Below are positions 1-8,300 of a DNA stretch of 15,000 nucleotides, piece by piece. Position 1 is the stretch's first letter; the number at the start of each line of letters is the position of its first letter. A model generated the notes under the pieces. That model was not told where the DNA came from, made no database searches, and saw only the letters and a list, made by a program, of their open reading frames with translations. The stretch comes from Penaeus vannamei (lineage: Eukaryota; Arthropoda; Malacostraca; Decapoda; Penaeidae): contig NC_091590.1 in assembly GCF_042767895.1 (NCBI RefSeq), positions 236,402 to 251,401 of the forward strand. Reading direction: 5' to 3'. The position numbers were made by a program, and so were the translations under genes.

Positions 1-188
1 CTTGATAGTAATCTGGGTAAGGGTTTTAAATTGCTTTTTTTGTTTGTTTGTTTTTGTATGTGGGAAGGGGGGGGCGGGGGTGGATCAATCTATCAGTACT
101 TTGGTTTATGAATTGTTTGTTGATCGTGAAAGTCAGTGGTATTTTGTGTAATTTTATCACGACTTAGTGATATGTTTATGATATGTGT
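1..188. other. AT-rich non-repeat stretch with short simple runs
   Basis: No gene is visible. It holds a short (TTTG)n run around 41-55 and a G-run at 67-80 broken by one C. The rest is AT-rich mixed sequence with no motif I recognise. Only the last bases may belong to the tandem repeat that follows. Confidence 0.6.
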
Positions 189-783
189 ACAACCTGACAA
201 CCATTTTCCACAACCTCAAAATTCATCACACACAACCCACAACCCTTTACCCAACCCCAAAATTCACCACACAGAACCCAACAACCTCACAACCACTTCC
301 TCAACCCCAAAAATTCATCACACAGAACCCAACAACCTCGACAACCACTTCCCCAACCCCAAAACTCATCACACACAACCTCACAACCCTTTCCCCAACC
401 CCCCAAAATCCCCAGCCCCAAATAAGTCAACACACAACCTCACAACCTGACCTTTCCCCAACCCACAAATATTCACCACACACAGAGAACCCAACAACCA
501 TCACCAACCACTTTCCTCAACCCCAAAAATTCATCACACACAACCCCAACAACCTCAGCAAGCCCTTCTCCCACAGCCTACAAACTTCATCACACACAAC
601 CCAACAACCTCACAACCATTTTCCCCAACCCCAAATATTCACCACACACAACCCAACAACCTCACAACCACTTCCCCAACCCCAAACAAACCCAACAACC
701 TCAACAACCTCAACAACCACTTCCCCAACCCCAAAAAATCACCACACACAACCCAACAACCTCAACCACCGTGTTTTCCCAAC

Positions 784-785
<2 letters not shown>
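189..785. repeat. Degenerate ~51 bp C/A-rich minisatellite
   Basis: Units share the order AACCCAACAACCTCACAACC, then ACTTCCCCAACCCCAAAA, then TTCATCACACAC. The ATTCATCA/ATTCACCA landmark recurs near 221, 262, 313, 364, 471, 529, 585, 637 and 739. The two clean steps are 51 bp and others run 41 to 58 bp, with one apparent double step. T is rare and G almost absent, so the + strand has a strong C+A bias. Copies differ by substitutions and short indels, which suggests an old array. The long open frames here (Thr/Pro/His/Asn-rich) follow from the lack of stop-forming triplets, not from coding. Confidence 0.9.

Positions 786-786
<1 letters not shown>

Positions 787-815
<29 letters not shown>
787..815 (+). 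repeat. Poly(A) run, 29 A
   Basis: An uninterrupted run of 29 adenines follows the end of the C/A-rich minisatellite directly. It could be a mononucleotide microsatellite or the tail of a retroposed sequence. I see no target-site duplication around it, so the second reading is not supported. Confidence 0.9.
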
Positions 816-820
<5 letters not shown>

Positions 821-994
821 GCTCCGGGGGATTGATCACCTATTCGTCATGCACATTTTTTCAATATCGGGTCAAATTTTTTTTTCTCTCTCTCTGATTC
901 AGCGCCAGAATCCAATCTATCTCGTGATCGATCTGTGTCTCTTGATATCGCTGAATATCTTGCGATTTTAAGATGGTTTAGGGGGTCAACGCGG
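816..994. other. Non-repeat island with an 8 bp inverted repeat
   Basis: Mixed-composition sequence between the poly(A) run and the (GT)n array. ATTCAGCG at 897-904 is matched by CGCTGAAT at 949-956, leaving a 44 bp spacer. The spacer is rich in ATCG-type palindromes such as GATCGATC. A short T-run and CT-run lie at 877-895. No coding region or RNA gene is recognisable. It may be a remnant of a mobile element, but nothing confirms that. Confidence 0.5.
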
Positions 995-1008
995 ATGTGC
1001 GTGTGTGT

Positions 1009-1050
<42 letters not shown>
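995..1050. repeat. (GT)n microsatellite
   Basis: The last 40 bases (1011-1050) are a pure GT run of 20 units, preceded by imperfect GT with GC and AC interruptions. Alternating purine-pyrimidine of this length can adopt Z-DNA. Confidence 0.95.
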
Positions 1051-1054
<4 letters not shown>

Positions 1055-1179
1055 AGGGGGATACAGGTAGGGGCAGGCAGGGAGAGAGGGGGGGTAGGTA
1101 GGGAGAGAGAGAGGAGGCGGGTAGGGAGAGATGAGAGGGGGAGAGGGAGGGAGACAGAGAGAAAGAGACAGAAGAAAGA

Positions 1180-1248
<69 letters not shown>

Positions 1249-1371
1249 AAAGAGAGAGAGAGAAAGAGAGACAAGAAAGACAGAGAATAAGAGAGAGAGA
1301 CAGAGAAAGAAAGACAAGAGGATAGAGCGCGAGAGAAAAAGAAAGAGAGAGAGAGAGAGAGAGAGAGCGTG
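1051..1371. repeat. Polypurine tract centred on (GA)n
   Basis: The + strand is almost entirely purine. It begins G-rich (GGTAGGGAGAGAG type), passes into a pure (AG)n run at about 1192-1244, and continues as imperfect GA/GAAA with scattered C. The Arg/Glu open frame on + and the Ser/Leu frames on - are direct readings of GA and CT and are not genes. Confidence 0.95.
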
Positions 1372-1412
1372 CGTGTGTATGTCTGTGTCTGTGTCTGTGT
1401 CTGTGCGTGTGT
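1372..1412. repeat. (TGTGTC)n-type hexanucleotide
   Basis: GTGTCT is repeated about four times between 1380 and 1404, bordered by GCGTGTGT on both sides. It forms the far edge of the GT/GA compound array that starts at 995. Confidence 0.8.
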
Positions 1413-1560
1413 ACCAAACGGCCTTCTTTGTGCGAGTGACTGTTTTTGAATACGTAATTAGTCTGAATATTTTGCTTTGATTTTCATTCTGTCTGCGTCT
1501 TTATCCTTCCTTTTTCTTTCTGTCTCCTGTTTATTTTTTTCTCTTTGTTCGCTTATCTCT
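1413..1560. other. T-rich non-repeat linker
   Basis: Mixed sequence at 1413-1490 grades into a pyrimidine-rich stretch with CTTT and TTCT words. No gene or motif is recognised. Confidence 0.5.
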
Positions 1561-1910
<350 letters not shown>

Positions 1911-2065
1911 AATATATATTCAGACACACGCACACGCATATATTGTGTAAGATACAATCAACATAACTTTCCGTGTGAATAAATTCGAGACCCAGGAACA
2001 CCTGGTGAATCTCGCGCCACCAACCAAAAGATTCATCAAATATTCGAATCCCTATAAAAGTCCAC
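1911..2065. other. Non-repeat island with a CCAGG/CCTGG inverted repeat
   Basis: About 150 bp of ordinary composition. CCAGGAACACCTGG near 1992-2005 is a 5 bp inverted repeat with a 4 bp loop, and CGAGA and TCTCG lie just outside it, so a longer imperfect hairpin is possible. TATTCGAATCC and CTATAAAAG occur at 2041-2059. The - strand stays open through the island, giving about 40 residues of non-repetitive protein-like sequence, but there is no start, family match or splice context to support a gene. It may be the remnant of a dispersed repeat. Confidence 0.5.
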
Positions 2066-2450
2066 AGAGAGGGAGGGAGGGAGGGAGGGAGGGAGAAGAG
2101 GAGGAGAAGGTGGGTGGAGGGGGAGGGGGAGAGAGGTGAGGGAGGGAGGGAGGGAGGGAGGGAGGGAGGAGGAGAGGGAGCTGGAGTGGAGGGAGGTGTA
2201 GATAGAGAGGAGGAGAGGGAGGGAGGGAGGGAGGGAGGGTGGAAGGGAAGGGAGGGAGAGAGGGATGGATCGGAGACAGACAGACAGAGGGAGAGGGAGA
2301 GAGAGAGGTGGGTGGGTGCGGGTGGGTGGGAGAAGGGAGGGAGGGAGGGAGAAGAGGGAGGGAGAGGAAGGGAGGAGAGGGAGGAAAGAGAGAGGAGAGA
2401 GAGAGAGGGAGAGGGAGGTGGGAGGGAGGGTGGGTGGGTGGGGTGGGTTT

Positions 2451-2494
<44 letters not shown>

Positions 2495-2522
2495 AGAGGT
2501 AGAGAGACAGAGAGGAAAGGAA

Positions 2523-2576
<54 letters not shown>

Positions 2577-2629
2577 AGAGAGAGAGAGGGATGAGAGAGA
2601 GAGAAAGAAAGAAAAAGAAGAAGAGAGAA
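2066..2629. repeat. Polypurine tract with (GGGA)n and (GA)n
   Basis: The + strand is nearly all purine for over 560 bp. (GGGA)n blocks lie at about 2071-2095, 2140-2168 and 2217-2239, and (GGGT)n-like words at about 2308-2330 and 2429-2447. From 2450 it becomes (GA)n with AGAA interruptions. Runs of six or seven GGG with one-base spacers are strong G-quadruplex candidates, and the mirror-like purine tract could also form triplex H-DNA. The long Ser/Leu/Pro frames on - come from this tract. Confidence 0.95.
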
Positions 2630-2866
2630 CTATTAAAGAACAAAGCAGAGACAGAGATAGAGACGAGAAACAAATGAACAGCAAAATAAAGCGGATAGAT
2701 AAATAAAAACAGACACACAAACACACACAGAAATGAACCTTGAAATCTGCTTCGAAACCTGCCTTGGTCGTGACAAACCGAACAGCCTCACAGTTTATAG
2801 GGGAAATCAGGGACGCCTCTCCACTCCAGACTCTGCCCTCTCTATCCCAGCCGCCCAACACACACC
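2630..2866. other. Non-repeat island
   Basis: 2630-2734 is A-rich with short (ACAC) and (GATA) words. 2735-2866 is ordinary mixed sequence. The - strand reads through 2735-2861 without a stop from an ATG at 2859-2861, giving about 45 residues of normal-looking composition before the frame enters simple repeat. I recognise no domain, and a stop-free stretch of this length is common by chance. It could be a decayed exon or mobile-element piece. Confidence 0.4.
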
Positions 2867-3280
2867 GTACTTGTAATACTTGTAATACTTATGTGTAATA
2901 CTGTCTATGCTGTGATGCTGTAATACTTGCATACTTTGATTTGGCGTGTGTATCGTGTAGTTTTTGTTTTTTGGATTTTGAGTTACTTGGAGTAATACGT
3001 TTTTTAATGCCTTAATTCTTGTTTTGCCACATCTTATATGCTCACAATACTTAACTGTCACCATAATACTTGTTTTTGATATCGTAATTGTATTATATAT
3101 TACTTACAACACGTACTTGTAATATATAATACTATGTATATACTTGTATATATATATACTTGTATATATATATAATGCTTATTAATACTTGTTATATGTA
3201 TATACTTGTATATACTTGTATATATATGTAATGTATATTACTTATATATGTCTTGTAATGTATATATATATGCTGTATAT
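2867..3280. repeat. Degenerate 9 bp (TAATACTTG) repeat and AT-rich relatives
   Basis: Two to three clean units occur at 2871-2890. Scattered units and TATATACTTG variants follow, mixed with AT-rich sequence to 3280. From 3115 onward the unit is often shortened or changed to TATATACTTG, which suggests exchange between a TA dinucleotide and the 9-mer. The 2938-3089 part holds the first of two duplicated flank sequences, annotated separately. Confidence 0.8.
2938..3089. repeat. Flank duplicate, copy A
   Basis: This segment shares an ordered series of blocks with 3703-3801: GGCGTGTGT (2943-2951), then TCGTG, TTTTTTGGATTTTGAGTT, GGAGTAA, ACGTTTTT, and GTTTTTGATATCGT (3072-3085). Compared with copy B it carries extra ACTT and TAC near 2985-2998 and an insertion of roughly 50 bp before the last block. 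It is followed by AT/9-mer repeat. Confidence 0.75.
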
Positions 3281-3509
3281 ACTTGTAATACTTGTAATAC
3301 TTGTAATACTTGTAATACTTGTAATACTTGTAATACTTGTAATACTTGTAATACTTGTAATACTTGTAATACTTGTAATACTTGTAATACTTGTAATACT
3401 TGTAATACTTGTAATACTTGTAATACTTGTAATACTTGTAATACTTGTAATACTTGTAATACTTGTAATACTTGTAATACTTGTAATACTTGTAATACTT
3501 GTAATACTT
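3281..3509. repeat. Perfect 9 bp satellite (TAATACTTG), about 25 copies
   Basis: The unit repeats without a visible substitution for 229 bp. Because 9 is a multiple of 3, all frames read as periodic tripeptides (Val-Ile-Leu or Cys-Asn-Thr on +). Nothing else suggests translation. The uniformity points to recent expansion or strong homogenisation, in contrast to the decayed units on both sides. Confidence 0.97.
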
Positions 3510-3573
3510 ATATGCTAATAATATAATACTTGTAATACTTATTAATATACCTGTCGAATACCATCTATCGTCA
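3510..3573. other. Linker between the two 9 bp arrays
   Basis: AT-rich sequence with two or three 9-mer units near 3527-3541, then a short non-repeat piece around 3551-3573. It separates the two clean arrays, so they may be one array split by mutation or insertion. Confidence 0.6.
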
Positions 3574-3680
3574 CTGTAATACTTGTAATACTTGTAACAC
3601 TTGTAATACTTGTAATACTTGTAATACTTGTAATACTTGTAATACTTGTAATACTTGTAATACTTGTAATACTTGTAATA
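3574..3680. repeat. Second 9 bp satellite array, about 12 copies
   Basis: Same TAATACTTG unit and same orientation as the first array. One unit near 3595 carries AACAC instead of AATAC, and the last unit decays to AATATTG before GTCTAG. Confidence 0.95.
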
Positions 3681-3702
3681 TTGTCTAGAGAAACACCAGG
3701 GC

Positions 3703-3801
3703 GATTTTTTGGCGTGTGTTTCGTGAGTTTTTTTTTTTTGGATTTTTGAGTTTTGGAGTAAACGTTTTTGCTTTTCTTGTTTTCTGTTTTTTTGATATCG
3801 T
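3703..3801. repeat. Flank duplicate, copy B
   Basis: Matches copy A block by block: GGCGTGTGT at 3711-3719, TCGTG, a T-run followed by GGATTTTTGAGTT, GGAGTAA, ACGTTTTT, and GATATCGT at 3794-3801. It passes directly into a (TTG)n run. Copy A and copy B lie in direct orientation about 765 bp apart and bracket both 9 bp arrays. Confidence 0.75.
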
Positions 3802-4200
3802 TGTTGTTGTTGTTGTTATTGTTATTGTTGTTATTGTTGTTGTTGTTATTATTATTATTATTATTGCTTTTATTGTTATTATCATTATTATTGTTATTAT
3901 TAGTTATTATTATTCATTATTATTGTTCCCATTATTATAATAAATAATGTTATGATTTATTATATTATTACTGTTATTATAGCAATATCATTAATGCTAT
4001 TGTTATTGTTATCATTATTATTACTATGTTTATTATTATTTATTATTATTATTTAAGAATATCATTATCATTATTTTTCACATTAATGCTTATTACCGCC
4101 ATCATAATTACTATATTGTAAATGATTAATAATAATAATAAAAATAACAACAACAATAATAGCAATAAAACCAATGATGATAGAATAATACCAAATAACA
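3798..4200. repeat. Imperfect (TTG)n/(TTA)n trinucleotide field that switches strand
   Basis: (TTG)n at 3801-3815 gives way to mixed TTG/TTA and TCA triplets to about 4060. After a short mixed region at 4061-4125 the same triplets appear in the opposite orientation as (AAT)n and (AAC)n at about 4125-4175. GCTATTGTTATTGTTATCAT near 3993-4012 has a diverged complement in 4130-4166, so the block is a long imperfect inverted repeat. Confidence 0.85.
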
Positions 4201-5220
4201 AGCGACTTCAACACCACTGCCCCGTATATACCTCCCCCTCTTCTACCCCCACCCCCTCCCCCCCCACCACACTTATACACACCACTGTGAGAACATGTTA
4301 AAGCGAAGAAAAAAAAAAAAAGATAAAACAGCAACCTTGGCATCATACCCCCCCTCCCTCCCCTGTCCAGCTTAATGCCCTCACTCCCTCCCTCCCTTGG
4401 CATACCCCTACCCTCACCCTACCTTCCCACCCCTAGTCATACCACTCCCTCTCTCCCGTCCCTTTCTAATGCCCCTTCCCCCTCCCTCCCATGTTGGCAT
4501 ACCTGCCACTGCCACTCACATTACCTAGTCCTCTGGTCATACCACCCTCCCCCCACCTCTCCTCCACCTCCACCCCCCTCCACACACACACGCACCCATA
4601 GCCTCACTATCTTTACCGCATCCGTGACCCTACTTAGGAAATTTCCCCCAAGTATCGTATATACCCTTCCCCATACCACACCTTTCCCTCCTTCTCATAT
4701 AACACTTTCCTCCCCTCTCTTCCCCTCCCTCTATCCTACGCCCCCTCCACTCCTCCTCTCTTCCCTCTCCCTCTTCATCCCCCTTACCTTCCTCCTCCCC
4801 TCTTTTACACTCTCTCCCTCCTTCAGCCACATACCCTCCCTCCTTTTCCTCTCTCCCTCTCTCCCCTCCTTCACATACCCCTCCCTCCTCCCCTCTCTCC
4901 CTCCATCTCTCTCTCACACCTACCCCACTCTCCTTCCCCTGTCTCTGTCTCTCTCTTCCTCCCCTCTCCATCCTCCCTCCTCCTCCATCTCTCCCTCTCC
5001 TCCCTCCTCTCCTCCCTCTTCCTGCCTCCCTCCCTCCCTCCCTCCTTCCTCCCCTGACCCTCCTCTCTCCTCTATCTTCAACCAATCCCTCCTCCTGCCT
5101 CTCCTCCATACCAACCCCCTCTCTACCTCCCTCCACCAGCCCACTCCCTCCTCACCCTCCTCCCACTCCTCTCCCTCCCCCCTTTCTGCCTCCTCCCTTC
5201 TTGCTATGACCCAAATACCC
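4201..5220. repeat. Polypyrimidine tract, (CCCT)n/(CTCC)n low complexity
   Basis: About 1 kb of C/T-rich + strand. 4201-4350 has C-runs and a 13-base A-run at 4309-4321. A decayed tandem unit occurs in 4335-4560, where TGGCATAC-like landmarks fall at 4338, 4398, 4495 and (as TGGTCATACC) 4534, each followed by CCCTCCC words. From 4690 it is irregular CTCCCTCCTTC with CACATACC pieces. The long Pro/Ser/Leu frame on + and Gly/Glu/Arg frames on - are compositional. Confidence 0.9.
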
Positions 5221-5304
5221 ACTGACCAGAGGCGGTGACCTCCCGTGCGCTATGAACGGAGCCCCCTGCCACGCCCTGGGCTACGAGGGGTGGTTGTGTC
5301 TGCA
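5221..5304. other. Island at a pyrimidine-to-purine strand switch
   Basis: 84 bp of GC-rich ordinary sequence, including TGACCT at 5236-5241 and several CpGs. To its left the + strand is pyrimidine for about 1 kb and to its right it is purine for 500 bp. Open frames pass through it on both strands, but it is too short to judge as coding. Confidence 0.6.
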
Positions 5305-5316
5305 GGGAGAGAGAGA

Positions 5317-5374
<58 letters not shown>

Positions 5375-5395
5375 AAGAGAGATAGAGAAAGAGAG

Positions 5396-5445
<50 letters not shown>

Positions 5446-5668
5446 GAAGAGAGAAGGAAGGAGGAAGGAGGAGGAAGGGAGAGAGAGAGAGAGAGAGAGA
5501 GAAGAGAGAGGGAGAGAGAGAGAGAGAGAAAGAGAAGAGAGAGAGTAGGGAGGAAGGAGAGAGAGGAAGAGGAGGAAAGAGATAGAGAGAGAGAGATAGA
5601 TAGAGAGAGAGAGAGAGGGGGGTGAGAGAGGTGAAGAGAGAAGAGAGAGATAGATAGATAAATAGGGA

Positions 5669-5750
<82 letters not shown>

Positions 5751-5803
5751 GAGGGGGGGGGGAGAGAGAGGGATGAGAGAGAGGGAGGAGAAAGAGAGAG
5801 AGA
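5305..5803. repeat. Polypurine tract, several (GA)n runs
   Basis: Pure GA runs lie at about 5321-5369, 5400-5434 and 5673-5748. Between them are GGAAGG, GATA and AAGAG interruptions, and a G-run sits at 5749-5762. The pure run of 76 bases is among the longest in the window. Confidence 0.95.
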
Positions 5804-6150
5804 TATTAGAAGTAATGTTGTTATTATTACCATTTCATCATTTTGTATCGGTAGGATTATTATTATGATTATGGTTATTCTTACGATTATTATTATCATT
5901 ATTATCATTCGCATCATTATTATTGTTATTATCATTATTACCATTATCATTACTACTACCACTATTGTTACTACTACTACTACTATCACCATGTTGTTAA
6001 CTTTGCTATTATTATCAATATTATCATTAATAATATAATTTTTATCTACATTACTAATATCATTGTCATTATCAACATCATTTTACTGGTACTACAACTA
6101 TCATTTCTATCATTATTATCAGCATTATGATATTCATTACAACAGTCACT
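5804..6150. repeat. Imperfect (ATT)n/(ATC)n/(ACT)n trinucleotide field
   Basis: Triplets ATT, ATC and ACT recur with changes through the region, with a cleaner (ACT)n stretch at about 5971-5987. It resembles the 3798-4200 field in composition. The Ile/Val/Met frame on - is its reading. Confidence 0.9.
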
Positions 6151-6782
6151 GTGAGAGAGGAGAGAGGGAGAAGGCGTGAGGGAGAGAGTAAATGAGGGAG
6201 GAGTGTGGGAGAGGAGGAGTGAGGAAGGAATGAGGGAGAGGGGGAGTGAGGAAAAAGTGAGGGAGAAAGGGAAAGAGTGAGGGAGAGAGGGAAGGAGTGA
6301 GGGAGGAAGGGGGGTGAGGAAGAAGGAGTGAGGAAGAGGAGAGAGGAGTGAGGGGGGTGGGAGTGAAAGGAGGAAGAGGGGCGTGAGGGAGTAGGGAGTC
6401 AGGGAAGGAAAGGAGTGAGAGAGAGAGGGGAGGAGTGAGGGAGAGGGGGAAGGAGAGGGAAGAAGGGAGTGAGGGAGAAGAAGGGAAGGGAGTGAGGAGA
6501 GGAGGAGTGAAGGAGAAGGGGCGTGAGGGAGAGTGGGAGTGAAGGAGAGGGGGCGTGAGGGAGAGTGGGAGTGAAGGAGAAGGGTCGTGAGGAAGGAGTG
6601 AGGGAGGGAAATTGGAAAGGGAGAAGGGGCGTGGGGAGGTGGGAAGTGAAGGAGAGGGGCGTGGGGGAGAGTGGGAGTGGGGAGAGAGAAGGGTTATTGA
6701 GGGGAAGGAGTGAGGGAAAGAGGGAAAGGAGTGAGGAGAGGGGGAGTGAGGGAGAGGGGGAGGTGAGGGGAAGGACAAGGTC
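6151..6782. repeat. G/A-rich minisatellite with GTGAGGGAG words
   Basis: GAGTGAGGGAGAGGGG-type words recur irregularly. From about 6381 to 6690 a clearer unit emerges, GCGTGAGGGAGAGTGGGAGT followed by GAAGGAGAGGG. Its starts at 6521, 6553 and 6585 give a 32 bp step, with related starts at 6381, 6629 and 6659. T occurs almost only within GTG. Frames on - are Pro/Ser/Leu low complexity. Confidence 0.85.
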
Positions 6783-6786
6783 ACAT

Positions 6787-6846
6787 CACCCCCTCTCCCC
6801 CCTCCCCCCTTCCCCCCACGCGAACTGTGTGAGGGGAGGGAGGGTC
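6787..6846. repeat. C-run block facing a G-run block
   Basis: A C-rich stretch (6787-6817) interrupts the purine strand and is followed after 15 bp by GGGGAGGGAGGG. The two can pair as an imperfect stem around an ACGCGAACTGTGTGA loop. The C-block is also an i-motif candidate. It marks the border between the G-rich repeat on the left and the A-rich repeat on the right. Confidence 0.6.
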
Positions 6847-7399
6847 GAGGTGAGAAAGGAAACATTGGAGTGAGGTGAAGGAAGCGAGAATAAGCGAGAA
6901 TAGTGTGAAGGAGGAAAGGGGAGATGAGGTGAAGAAGAAGGAGGATAACGTGAAGGAAGCAAACGAGTAAGTAAGGGGAGAAGGAGGGAAAGAGAGAAAG
7001 AAAATATGATGTAAGGTGAGAAGAAGGTGAAGAAAGGAGGGTGAGGTGAAGAAAGAGAAATAAATGAAGAAAGAAGAGAAGGAGGCGAAGAGAGAGATAA
7101 AAATGTGATGAAAGAAGAGATGAAGATAGAGAAACAAATGAAAAAAGAAGAGAAGGAGGTAAAGAGAGAGAAAAAAATTTAAAGAAAGGAGGGTGAGGTG
7201 AAGGAAGAGAAATAAATTAAGAAAGGGGAGAGGAAGTGAAAAGAGAGAGAAAAAAATATGAAGAAAGGAGAGATGATGAAAGAAATAGGAAACAAATGAA
7301 GAAGAAAGGAAGAGAAGGAGGCGGAAGAGAAGAGATATAAAAATATGAAGAAAGGTGAGACGAGCTGAAGGAAGAGACACAAACGAAACGGGAGAAGAA

Positions 7400-7401
<2 letters not shown>
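6847..7401. repeat. Decayed ~78 bp A/G-rich tandem repeat
   Basis: The landmark GAGAAAYAAATGAAG and its variants recur at 7055, 7129, 7207, about 7288 and 7374, steps of 74, 78, about 81 and 86 bp. A weaker copy is near 6955. Between landmarks each unit carries AAGAGAAGGAGGCGAAGAG and ATAAAAATATGAAGAAAGG words. Copies differ at many positions and by indels, so the array is old. Phe/Ser/Leu frames on - come from this strand. Confidence 0.75.
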
Positions 7402-7492
<91 letters not shown>

Positions 7493-7493
7493 G

Positions 7494-7531
<38 letters not shown>
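7402..7531. repeat. (GA)n microsatellite, interrupted once
   Basis: Pure GA from 7402 to 7488 (about 43 units), a short AAACAGACACA interruption, then a second pure run to 7531. Confidence 0.97.
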
Positions 7532-7536
<5 letters not shown>

Positions 7537-7675
7537 CGTGAAGTAAGGTGAGAGGAGGCGAAAAAGGACGATGATAAGAAAATGATAATAGTTTCGTCTC
7601 TGAATTTCTAAAAAGAGATTGCAACTGATAAGAAGAAATTGATGGAAGGGGTTAGATTGGGGGACCAGGATCCAC
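7532..7675. other. Non-repeat island
   Basis: Mixed, A-rich sequence with no repeat of its own. It has no usable open frame and no motif I recognise. Confidence 0.5.
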
Positions 7676-7985
7676 GAGGGGGAGAGGGAGGGGAAGGGAG
7701 GGAGTGGTTGCTTGTGCTGAATGTGGGAAGAGAAGAAAGAAAGAAAGAAAGAGAGAGAGGGGCGGGGGATAGTATTACACTAAAGAGAGAGATAGATGAA
7801 TAGATAGGGAGAGAGGTGGGGGGGAGAGAGTGAGAGAGAGAGCCTGAGAGGGAGAGAGTGAGAGGTGAGGAGGAGAGTAAGAGAGGAGCAGGGAAGATGG
7901 AGAGAGAGAGTAGGGGCGAGGGAGAGATGGAGAGAGAGAGAACATTACACTAAATAGAGTGATTGGAGAGAGAGAGAGAGAGAAT
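7676..7985. repeat. Purine-rich block with (GAAA)n, (GA)n and a repeated ATTACACTAAA motif
   Basis: Irregular GGGAGAG and AGAGAG with (GAAA)n at about 7734-7752. ATTACACTAAAGAGAG at 7774 recurs as ATTACACTAAATAGAG at 7944, each just 5' of a GA run. This suggests a diverged ~170 bp tandem duplication. Confidence 0.75.
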
Positions 7986-8085
7986 CAGACAAACAGACAG
8001 ACAAAAACAGATATTACACACTTTCACCAAAAAGAAAGAAAAGAAAAAAGAAATGAAACTACATAAACATAACATAAAAATAAAA

Positions 8086-8086
<1 letters not shown>
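7986..8086. other. A-rich linker
   Basis: A/C-rich then A-rich sequence, including a short (CAGA) run and AAGAAAAG words. It separates the GA block on the left from the CT block on the right, which are complementary to each other. Confidence 0.5.
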
Positions 8087-8124
<38 letters not shown>

Positions 8125-8179
8125 TCTACTCTACTCTGCTCTGCTCTGCTCTGCTCTCTCTCTCTCTCTCTCTGCTCTG

Positions 8180-8211
<32 letters not shown>

Positions 8212-8300
8212 TTCCCTCTCCCTCTCCCTCTCCCTCTCTCTCCCTCCCTCCCTCCCCATCTCCCTCCCTCTCCCTCCCTCTCACACCCACAAACCAAACA
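8087..8300. repeat. (CT)n with embedded (CTGCT)n and (CCCTCT)n
   Basis: (CT)n at 8087-8122 leads into a pentanucleotide run of CTGCT/CTACT at 8121-8155 (seven units). CT follows with two more CTGCT, then (CCCTCT)n at about 8208-8238 and CCCT words to 8281. The last part is A/C-rich and ends before a T-run. Confidence 0.95.

Noticed and set aside
2051..2059. CTATAAAAG resembling a TATA box
   Set aside because: It is followed by 560 bp of purine repeat on + with no gene. A single match is expected by chance in AT-rich islands.
2036..2063. TATTCGAATCC resembling a tRNA B box
   Set aside because: The bases around the loop do not pair as a T-stem, and no A box or acceptor stem is found upstream, so this is not a tRNA and only weakly suggests a tRNA-derived SINE.
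3189..3526. Periodic Val-Ile-Leu and Cys-Asn-Thr frames
   Set aside because: The 9 bp satellite keeps all frames open by arithmetic. Neighbouring sequence is AT-rich repeat with no gene signals.
2867..3680. Telomeric or subtelomeric array
   Set aside because: The unit TAATACTTG is not the arthropod TTAGG repeat, and no TTAGG/CCTAA array is present anywhere in the window.
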